From Pseudomonas folii (GTDB taxonomy: Bacteria > Pseudomonadota > Gammaproteobacteria > Pseudomonadales > Pseudomonadaceae), in assembly GCF_014357575.1 (NCBI RefSeq), contig NZ_JACONW010000009.1, positions 1 to 64,000 on the forward strand: DNA of 64,000 nt, written 5' to 3'. Every line of letters starts with the position of its first letter. The first letter of the stretch is position 1. Of the stretch, positions 50,561 to 64,000 are shown in pieces. The notes beneath the pieces were generated by a model that did not search any database, was not told the origin of the DNA, and saw nothing but the letters and a program-made list of their open reading frames with translations. The position numbers were made by a program, and so were the translations under genes.

Positions 50561-50661
50561 TCAGGTAGCTCGGGACCACCACTCACTCTGGAGTGCGCCC
50601 GACCTTACTCTTATCGACTCAGAAAAATAGAAATCTGCAATTTGTCACAGGAAGCCAAATA

Positions 50662-51033
50662 CTACTTAGGCTTCTTGGTACCGTACTTCGAACGACCCTG
50701 GTTACGACCCTTAACGCCGGAAGTATCCAAAGAACCGCGAACGGTGTGATAACGAACACCTGGCAAGTCTTTTACACGACCGCCACGAATCAGTACCACG
50801 CTGTGCTCTTGCAGGTTGTGACCTTCACCACCGATGTACGAGGAAACCTCGAAACCGTTGGTCAGGCGCACACGGCATACTTTACGCAGTGCCGAGTTAG
50901 GTTTTTTCGGCGTGGTGGTATACACACGAGTGCATACGCCACGACGTTGCGGGCAGTTCTGCAGCGCAGGTACGTCGGATTTCTCGACGATACGCTTGCG
51001 CGGCTGACGTACCAGCTGGTTGATAGTTGCCAT
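50662..51033 (-). CDS. rpsL: 30S ribosomal protein S12
   Basis: uS12, 123 residues, is at the decoding centre; the classic streptomycin-resistance positions lie in [25 protein letters not shown] (Lys43 region) and [28 protein letters not shown] (Lys88 region upstream of it). Both regions are of the usual susceptible type: lysine is present in TPKKPNSA. It is the first gene of the str operon, behind a strong promoter. Confidence 0.98.
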   Translation of the reverse strand: MATINQLVRQPRKRIVEKSDVPALQNCPQRRGVCTRVYTTTPKKPNSALRKVCRVRLTNGFEVSSYIGGEGHNLQEHSVVLIRGGRVKDLPGVRYHTVRGSLDTSGVKGRNQGRSKYGTKKPK

Positions 51034-51124
51034 CTACTAGCTCCACTGTTGTCTTGCGACGCTATTGTCTTGCAAGAAAAGCAAAATGGCAGGACGCGAG
51101 TCCCGCCAAATTTAGGGGTACAAG

Positions 51125-51153
51125 AGTCTAAAGAGGATCCTGTCCCCAGTCAA
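51125..51153 (-). promoter_or_regulatory. Promoter of the str operon (rpsL)
   Basis: On the minus strand, TTGACT (51148-51153) and TAGACT (51125-51130) are 17 bases apart. The start would be near 51118, about 85 bases before the rpsL ATG. It lies in the 201-base gap after rpoC, so rpsL-rpsG-fusA-tuf can be expressed independently of rpoBC. No clear terminator is visible between rpoC and this promoter. Confidence 0.88.
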
Positions 51154-51234
51154 GACAAAGCCCCGACGTCCTTTCTCGTCCAGCGACAGAATTTATCTGC
51201 CGCTTGATGAGCCAGGAGGCCGAGGCCTTACCCT

Positions 51235-55434
<4,200 letters not shown>

Positions 55435-55497
55435 GGCCTTTCCTCCTGGCGGAGCAGAGGGCAGTCATACCGACCCACCCTCGATTCGCGTCACGTG

Positions 55498-59571
<4,074 letters not shown>

Positions 59572-59713
59572 CAGCGTTCCCCAGCTTGGTCACCTGCTTG
59601 TTTGGCTCCTCCCGACGGGAGCAGCCAGAAAATCGTGCAAACCCCTTGGTTTGCGCCACCATTCCGGTGGTTTTACACATTATGGATGCCGGCCGAGCCA
59701 GTCATCTATAACG

Positions 59714-59755
59714 GAAAAAGGCCGGTGGCAAGAGCCACCAGCCATCAGCCTTTCG
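59714..59755 (-). terminator. rplL-rpoB attenuator-type hairpin
   Basis: On the minus strand, GGTGGC-TCTT-GCCACC sits inside an outer AAAGGC...GCCTTTTT pairing, followed by TCC. It begins 35 bases after the rplL stop. E. coli has a partial terminator at this junction that lets only a fraction of polymerases into rpoB; this hairpin is its likely counterpart. A second small stem GCAAACC-CCTT-GGTTTGC lies at about 59636-59653. Confidence 0.7.
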
Positions 59756-59789
59756 CTTAACGCTTGGGCTGGACACTCAAGGTCGATAC

Positions 59790-60155
59790 TTACTTCAGCT
59801 CGACTTTAGCGCCTGCTTCTTCCAGCGTAGCTTTGGCTTTGTCAGCAGCGTCTTTCGCCACTGCTTCCAGAACCATACCTGGTGCGCCGTCAACTACAGC
59901 CTTGGCTTCTTTCAAGCCCAGACCGGTCAGCTCACGTACAGCCTTGATGACGTTAACTTTCTTCTCGCCAGCTTCCAGCAGCATGACGTTGAATTCAGTT
60001 TGCTCTTCAACAACAGCGGCAGCAGCAGCTGGACCAGCAGAAGCAGCAGCGGCAGTAACACCGAACTTTTCTTCGAATGCTTTGATCAGCTCAACAACCT
60101 GCAGAACGGACATTTCGCCAACTGCGTTGAGGATATCGTCTTGAGAGATAGACAT
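59790..60155 (-). CDS. rplL: 50S ribosomal protein L7/L12
   Basis: bL12, 121 residues, forms the flexible stalk that recruits translation GTPases. The N-terminal dimerisation domain ([33 protein letters not shown]) is joined by an Ala/Gly-rich hinge (about 36-52) to the C-terminal factor-binding domain ([41 protein letters not shown]). It lies 78 bases after rplJ. Confidence 0.98.
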   Translation of the reverse strand: MSISQDDILNAVGEMSVLQVVELIKAFEEKFGVTAAAASAGPAAAAAVVEEQTEFNVMLLEAGEKKVNVIKAVRELTGLGLKEAKAVVDGAPGMVLEAVAKDAADKAKATLEEAGAKVELK

Positions 60156-60233
60156 GAATCTAATTCCTGAATTGGGGGACGGCCTACGCGACCATCGAAA
60201 TAAACAAAAATACGCGAAAGAAGGTACGGAGCC

Positions 60234-60734
60234 TTAGGCTGCGGTAGCTTCTTTTTGGTCGCGAATAGCCGCCAGAGTACGAGCCAATTTGCTGGTAGCG
60301 CCTTGAATCACGCTCATCAGCTGGGAAATTGCTTCGTCACGGGTCGGCAAGGTTGCCAGTACGTCGATCTGATTAGCTGCGAGGAACTTGCCCTCGAACG
60401 CAGCTGCCTTGATCTCGAACTTATCCTGACCCTTGGCAAACTCTTTGAACAAACGGGCAGCAGCGCCAGGATGCTCGTTAGAGAATGCAATCAGGGTCGG
60501 GCCTGTGAACGCGTCGTTGAGGACACTGAAATCAGTACCTTCAACAGCACGCTTGAGCAGTGTGTTACGTACAACACGTACGTAGACACCAGCTTCACGA
60601 GCCTCTTTACGGAGTCCGGTCATTGCGCCTACTGTCACGCCACGGGCATCAGCCACGACAGCAGACAGAGCGACTTTGGCAGCCTCGTTGACTTCAGCGA
60701 CGATGGCCTTCTTGTCTTCGAGTTTAATTGCCAC
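60234..60734 (-). CDS. rplJ: 50S ribosomal protein L10
   Basis: uL10, 166 residues, anchors the L12 dimers on 23S rRNA. It begins [64 protein letters not shown]; the C-terminal helix that binds L12 is about residues 135-160. With L12 it represses the rplJL-rpoBC transcript in E. coli by binding the leader RNA; the 195-base gap upstream fits such a leader. Confidence 0.98.
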   Translation of the reverse strand: MAIKLEDKKAIVAEVNEAAKVALSAVVADARGVTVGAMTGLRKEAREAGVYVRVVRNTLLKRAVEGTDFSVLNDAFTGPTLIAFSNEHPGAAARLFKEFAKGQDKFEIKAAAFEGKFLAANQIDVLATLPTRDEAISQLMSVIQGATSKLARTLAAIRDQKEATAA

Positions 60735-60929
60735 GGGTTTAACTCCTGCTTGTTACCGTTTCATCTGACCTGAGCCAAATGTCGTTTTGGTGTCTGATTC
60801 GGTAAGGAACCGGGAGCACCATCTGCGTAGGCTTGTATTTTAAGACTTGCGCCGCCTACGGTCTTGGATAGCCCCCGCCAGGCAGGGACCCCAATTTTTT
60901 CATTGGTGCTGCAAGCGCACCAATTTGTC
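60735..60929 (-). promoter_or_regulatory. Leader region of rplJ (candidate L10-binding leader)
   Basis: The 195-base rplA-rplJ gap has no ORF and several potential stems, the clearest being TTGGTGC-TGCAAGC-GCACCAA (60903-60923), immediately after rplA. Such leaders bind L10-(L12)n and shut off translation in other gammaproteobacteria. A TAAAAT hexamer lies near the middle but without a matching -35, so I cannot place a promoter. Confidence 0.5.
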
Positions 60930-61625
60930 TTACGCGTCCAGGGAACCCTGGTCGATCACCAGGCCAGGGCCCATAGTGGTGCTCAAGGTTACGCGCTTAA
61001 CGTAGATGCCTTTCGAGGAAGCTGGCTTGATACGCTTAAGATCAGCGATCAGGGCTTCAACGTTTTCTTTCAGCTTGACTGCGTCGAAACCGACCTTGCC
61101 AACTGAAGTGTGGATGATGCCGTTTTTGTCGGTGCGATAACGAACCTGACCAGCCTTGGCATTCTTGACGGCGTTAGCAACGTCAGGAGTAACAGTGCCG
61201 ACTTTAGGGTTAGGCATCAGGCCGCGAGGACCGAGGATCTGACCCAACTGACCAACAACACGCATCGCGTCCGGGGAAGCGATAACGACGTCATAGTTCA
61301 GATCGCCGCCTTTCATTTCGGCAGCCAGATCGTCCATACCAACGCGATCAGCGCCGGCAGCCAGAGCGGCTTCTGCAGCAGGACCCTGGGTGAACACAGC
61401 AACGCGAACGGTCTTGCCAGTGCCGTGTGGCAGCACGGTAGCGCTACGAACAACCTGGTCAGATTTACGCGGATCAACGCCGAGGTTTACAGCAACGTCT
61501 ACAGACTCGCTGAACTTGACGGTCGACAGCTCGGCCAGCAAGGTAGCTGCGTCGGTGAAGCTGTAAGATTTGCCCGGCTCGATTTTAGCCGCGATAGCTT
61601 TTTGGCGCTTGGTCAGCTTAGCCAT
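60930..61625 (-). CDS. rplA: 50S ribosomal protein L1
   Basis: uL1, 231 residues, forms the mobile L1 stalk at the E site and in E. coli represses the rplKA transcript. Recognisable parts are [88 protein letters not shown] and the C-terminal [22 protein letters not shown]. It starts at the last base of the rplK stop codon, so the two are translationally coupled. Confidence 0.98.
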   Translation of the reverse strand: MAKLTKRQKAIAAKIEPGKSYSFTDAATLLAELSTVKFSESVDVAVNLGVDPRKSDQVVRSATVLPHGTGKTVRVAVFTQGPAAEAALAAGADRVGMDDLAAEMKGGDLNYDVVIASPDAMRVVGQLGQILGPRGLMPNPKVGTVTPDVANAVKNAKAGQVRYRTDKNGIIHTSVGKVGFDAVKLKENVEALIADLKRIKPASSKGIYVKRVTLSTTMGPGLVIDQGSLDA

Positions 61626-62056
61626 TACACACCCTCCACGTTAAGGCCCATGCTACGAGCGGAACCGGCGATGGTACGCACGGCCGCTTCCATGTCAGCA
61701 GCAGTCAGATCCGCATTTTTTGCTTTGGCGATATCTTCCAGCTGTGCACGAGTCACGGTGCCAACTTTAACGGTGTTCGGACGTGCCGAACCGCTAGTCA
61801 AACCAGCAGCTTTCTTCAGCAGAACCGAAGCAGGGGTGCTCTTTGTTTCGAAAGTGAAGCTACGGTCGCTATAGACAGTGATGATCACTGGAGTCGGCAG
61901 ACCTGGCTCAAGACCCTGAGTACGGGCGTTGAAGGCCTTGCAGAATTCCATGATGTTCACGCCATGCTGACCCAGGGCCGGACCAACTGGCGGGCTTGGG
62001 TTAGCTTGAGCAGCTTTCACTTGCAGCTTGATGTAAGCGGTAATTTTCTTGGCCAT
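61625..62056 (-). CDS. rplK: 50S ribosomal protein L11
   Basis: uL11, 143 residues, binds the GTPase-associated centre of 23S rRNA and is needed for RelA activation. It begins [52 protein letters not shown] and the RNA-binding C-terminal domain is [58 protein letters not shown] chose the ATG at 62056. It follows a terminator after nusG, so rplKA needs its own promoter in 62057-62126, which I could not define. Confidence 0.98.
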   Translation of the reverse strand: MAKKITAYIKLQVKAAQANPSPPVGPALGQHGVNIMEFCKAFNARTQGLEPGLPTPVIITVYSDRSFTFETKSTPASVLLKKAAGLTSGSARPNTVKVGTVTRAQLEDIAKAKNADLTAADMEAAVRTIAGSARSMGLNVEGV

Positions 62057-62126
62057 GAGGCACTCCAATTACGGGTTCAAACGCCAATCAAGGCTCCCCG
62101 GTTACTTGCACGTTTATCCCAGTGAC

Positions 62127-62157
62127 GAAAAAACCCCACAGCCTACGGCTACGGGGT
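62127..62157 (-). terminator. Terminator between nusG and rplK
   Basis: On the minus strand, ACCCCGTAGCC-GTA-GGCTGTGGGGT makes an 11-pair stem (two wobble pairs) followed by TTTTTCG, 18 bases after the nusG stop. It marks the end of the secE-nusG unit. Confidence 0.92.
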
Positions 62158-62174
62158 ATGGGATTCTCGCTCAG

Positions 62175-62708
62175 TTAGACCTTTTCGACCTGACTGAACT
62201 CCAGCTCCACAGGAGTAGAGCGACCGAAAATGAGCACTGCAACTTGAATGCGGCTCTTCTCGTAGTTAACTTCTTCGACCGTGCCATTGAAATCTGCAAA
62301 TGGACCGTCTGTGACGCGAACCACTTCACCCGGCTCAAACAGAGTCTTGGGTTTAGGCTTGTCGCTGCCATCAGCCACGCGACGAAGAATCGCGTCAGCT
62401 TCTTTATCTGTAATAGGTGCAGGCTTGTCAGCCGTACCACCAATGAAGCCCATGACACGAGGAGTGTCCTTGACCAAGTGCCAAGTACCTTCATTCATGT
62501 CCATCTGGACCAGCACATAACCTGGAAAGAATTTACGCTCGCTTTTGCGCTTCTGGCCGTTACGCATTTCCACCACTTCTTCAGTGGGAACCAGAATTTC
62601 GCCGAAGCCATCTTCCATGCCAGCCAGCTTCACACGCTCGATCAACGAGCGCATTACATGCTTTTCGTAACCCGAATAAGCATGCACTACGTACCAACGC
62701 TTAGCCAC
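62175..62708 (-). CDS. nusG: Transcription termination/antitermination factor NusG
   Basis: A 177-residue elongation factor linking polymerase to Rho, S10 and the ribosome. The N-terminal NGN domain (about 1-115) has [26 protein letters not shown] and [32 protein letters not shown]. The C-terminal KOW domain is [51 protein letters not shown]. It lies nine bases after secE in the same transcript. Confidence 0.98.
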   Translation of the reverse strand: MAKRWYVVHAYSGYEKHVMRSLIERVKLAGMEDGFGEILVPTEEVVEMRNGQKRKSERKFFPGYVLVQMDMNEGTWHLVKDTPRVMGFIGGTADKPAPITDKEADAILRRVADGSDKPKPKTLFEPGEVVRVTDGPFADFNGTVEEVNYEKSRIQVAVLIFGRSTPVELEFSQVEKV

Positions 62709-62717
62709 GGGACACCC

Positions 62718-63086
62718 TTAGCCAACAATCAAGGAAACAAGCCAACCGAGCAGGGAATCAAGCCCCCACAACAGCAACGCCATAACCAGAACAACAGCCA
62801 CAACAATCAACGTGGTCTGAGTGGTTTCTTGGCGAGTCGGCCAAACGACTTTGCGAATTTCAGCACGAGCTTCCTTAGCCAAAACAAAGAAAGCCTTGCC
62901 TCTAGCAGTCTGCAAACCAACAAATGCAGCAACCCCAGCCAGCACAAGCAGGACCAGGACGCGATACAAAATAGGTTGAGCTGAGTAGTATTGATTACCG
63001 ACAACCCCAACCACTACCAGAGCGACCACAACCAGCCACTTGAGCAGATCGAAGCGAGATTCTTGGGCTTCAGCCTTGAGAGTCAT
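62718..63086 (-). CDS. secE: Preprotein translocase subunit SecE
   Basis: A 122-residue subunit with three membrane helices (about 17-37, 43-62 and 92-115), as in enteric SecE. The conserved cytoplasmic amphipathic segment KEARAEIRKVVWPTRQETTQTTLIVVAVVLVMALLLWGLDSLLGWLV precedes and includes the last helix, which clamps SecY (36007-37335). It lies 46 bases downstream of tRNA-Trp and is probably on the same primary transcript. Confidence 0.97.
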   Translation of the reverse strand: MTLKAEAQESRFDLLKWLVVVALVVVGVVGNQYYSAQPILYRVLVLLVLAGVAAFVGLQTARGKAFFVLAKEARAEIRKVVWPTRQETTQTTLIVVAVVLVMALLLWGLDSLLGWLVSLIVG

Positions 63087-63132
63087 CTACGATAATCCTG
63101 TGAAAAGAAAGCCAGATACAATCTAGTGAATC

Positions 63133-63208
63133 TGGCAGGTCAGGAGGGAATCGAACCCCCAACCTACGGTTTTGGAGACCGTCGCTCTGCCAATTGAGCT
63201 ACTGACCT
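63133..63208 (-). tRNA. tRNA-Trp (CCA)
   Basis: A 76-base cloverleaf including the encoded 3' CCA. The acceptor AGGTCAG pairs with CTGACCT, and the anticodon loop is CTCCAAA (anticodon CCA at 63173-63175). The T arm contains GGTTCGATTCC. It stands just upstream of secE, as in other pseudomonads. Confidence 0.97.
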
Positions 63209-63364
63209 AAAAGCAAAATCAGGCCGACCAATATGCCAGCCCAACAAGAATTTTTCAACAGCCTTTTGATCCAGCCCTCACACCGCACCCAACAGGGAAA
63301 GCGTATATAGCCAATGACGGATCAACTAATCGCTTCGAAATGACAGCAAAACGATCAGTAAAAC

Positions 63365-63392
63365 AAAGGCAGATATTTTCATATCTGCCTTT
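63365..63392 (-). terminator. Hairpin terminator after tRNA-Thr
   Basis: A perfect 12-pair stem AAAGGCAGATAT / ATATCTGCCTTT with a four-base loop, followed on the minus strand by GTTTTAC. It lies four bases after the tRNA-Thr 3' end and separates the tRNA-Tyr-Gly-Thr transcript from tRNA-Trp-secE. Confidence 0.85.
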
Positions 63393-63396
63393 ATAA

Positions 63397-63472
63397 TGGA
63401 GCTCTTGAGCGGATTTGAACCGCTGACCTCACCCTTACCAAGGGTGTGCTCTACCAACTGAGCTACAAGAGC
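63397..63472 (-). tRNA. tRNA-Thr (GGT)
   Basis: A 76-base cloverleaf with encoded CCA. The acceptor GCTCTTG pairs with CAAGAGC, and the anticodon loop TTGGTAA gives GGT, reading ACC/ACU codons. It is the third tRNA of the cluster, 25 bases after tRNA-Gly. Confidence 0.97.
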
Positions 63473-63497
63473 AAACTCTTTGGACATACAGCAAATC

Positions 63498-63571
<74 letters not shown>

Positions 63572-63596
63572 CTAACTTGCTGCACAGCCTGAAATA

Positions 63597-63681
63597 TGGT
63601 GGAGGGAGAAGGATTCGAACCTTCGAAGTCGTAGACGTCAGATTTACAGTCTGATCCCTTTGGCCGCTCGGGAACCCCTCC
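63597..63681 (-). tRNA. tRNA-Tyr (GTA)
   Basis: An 85-base class II tRNA with a long variable arm. The acceptor GGAGGGG pairs with CCCTCC, and the anticodon loop CTGTAAA gives GTA. CCA is encoded. It is the first tRNA after the cluster promoter. Confidence 0.97.
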
Positions 63682-63694
63682 TGAACGAGGCAGC

Positions 63695-63723
63695 ATTCTC
63701 AACTCATGCTACCCTTCTGTCAA
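63695..63723 (-). promoter_or_regulatory. Promoter of the tRNA-Tyr-Gly-Thr cluster
   Basis: On the minus strand, TTGACA (63718-63723) and GAGAAT (63695-63700) are separated by 17 bases. A GC-rich discriminator (GCTGCC) of the kind seen at stringently controlled promoters follows. The predicted start near 63688 is a few bases before the tRNA-Tyr 5' end. Confidence 0.85.
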
Positions 63724-63824
63724 CCTTTTTCTCAGTAAAAACCTGAGGTTACATGCGTTGACTGTCACTTTGCAGCTTTGGACAAATTATCAAGCACTGC
63801 GAAGCGGGCGCCATTCTATGCAAA

Positions 63825-64000
63825 CTACTCTCCGGTTGCAATGCCTTCGCACAACATTATTTTGCTTTTTAGTTCAGGGAAATCTTGAGAGAGCCCGCCC
63901 AGGAGACTATCCCCGACGAGTCGACGACTAGCAGGATCTATTTTGACCCAGTACGTACTAACACCACCAAGATGCTGCACATGAAATTGCGTCTGAACAT
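63825..64000 (-). CDS. C-terminal part of an unidentified protein (SPOR-domain protein by synteny)
   Basis: An open frame enters from the right edge and ends with TAG at 63825-63827. The 57 visible residues start VQTQFHVQHLGGVSTYWVKI, include SRRLVGDSLLGGLSQDFPELK and end CEGIATGE. The STYWVKIDP stretch resembles the last strand of SPOR-like domains. The position between coaX/birA and tRNA-Tyr matches a SPOR-type hypothetical (PA4278) in P. aeruginosa as I recall it. The start is outside the window. The fragment's reality is supported by an uninterrupted frame and normal codon use, not by a firm family match. Confidence 0.6.
   Translation of the reverse strand, partial: VQTQFHVQHLGGVSTYWVKIDPASRRLVGDSLLGGLSQDFPELKSKIMLCEGIATGE

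Noticed and set aside
63209-63360. Remnant of tufB between tRNA-Thr and tRNA-Trp
   Set aside because: Neither strand shows a fragment resembling EF-Tu; the stretch is AT-rich spacer.

Overview
The window is a chromosomal segment of a Pseudomonas. The ribosomal, RNA polymerase and elongation-factor proteins are Pseudomonas-like. The intergenic spaces of the first 25 kb carry typical Pseudomonas REP inverted repeats. The order nusB-rib-nrdR ... Zur operon-oprG-epimerase ... ssb-MFS-uvrA-bfr-katA-rplQ-rpoA ... tRNA-Tyr matches what I remember of P. aeruginosa PAO1. The species is not certain. The dominant REP core (GGACCGGCTTTAGCCGG) and the absence of a second tuf gene next to the tRNA cluster suggest the P. 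syringae/fluorescens side of the genus, but that is inference.

Layout. (1) 15-4537, minus strand: nrdR-ribD-ribE-ribB/A-like-ribH-nusB, the riboflavin operon with partly overlapping genes. (2) 4755-8012: a YbaY-type lipoprotein coupled to a METTL20-like methyltransferase, a thioredoxin-TPR co-chaperone (CnoX), a small conserved hypothetical, and a folded RNA resembling C4 antisense RNA in front of a 66-codon gene. (3) 8163-11390: a zinc-starvation type operon with a Zur-like box, a His-rich ZrgA-type periplasmic protein, an ABC ATPase, an FtsX/MacB-like permease and a DUF3299 protein. It is followed by an OprG/OmpW porin behind an Anr-like promoter, and by an NDP-sugar epimerase/reductase pair on the minus strand. 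(4) 14784-25349, the more variable part: the giant helicase Lhr, a REP mosaic, a large MscS-type channel, a YdeP-type molybdoenzyme, a TetR regulator with a perfect operator palindrome at its start, and a DUF1348 protein. (5) 25565-32680: ssb, an MFS transporter, uvrA, a heme-ligand-less bacterioferritin and catalase KatA.

(6) 32863-63681 is almost solid translation and transcription machinery on the minus strand. Read from the right edge it runs: end of an unidentified gene; tRNA-Tyr, tRNA-Gly, tRNA-Thr; tRNA-Trp-secE-nusG; rplKA; rplJL-rpoBC; rpsL-rpsG-fusA-tuf; the S10 operon (rpsJ to rpsQ); the spc operon (rplN to rpmJ); and the alpha operon (rpsM-rpsK-rpsD-rpoA-rplQ). Near-consensus sigma-70 promoters are visible in front of tRNA-Tyr, rpsL and rpsJ. 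Hairpin terminators or attenuators are visible after nusG, rplL, tuf, rplQ, katA, uvrA and ssb.

No CRISPR array, prophage, integron or complete insertion sequence is visible. The observations most worth following are the C4-like RNA with its small ORF, the Zur-box operon with an internal hairpin, the TetR palindrome embedded in a promoter that would give a leaderless mRNA, the nested REP mosaic downstream of lhr, the degenerate GTP cyclohydrolase half of the RibBA-like protein, the ferritin lacking the heme methionine, and the missing tufB.
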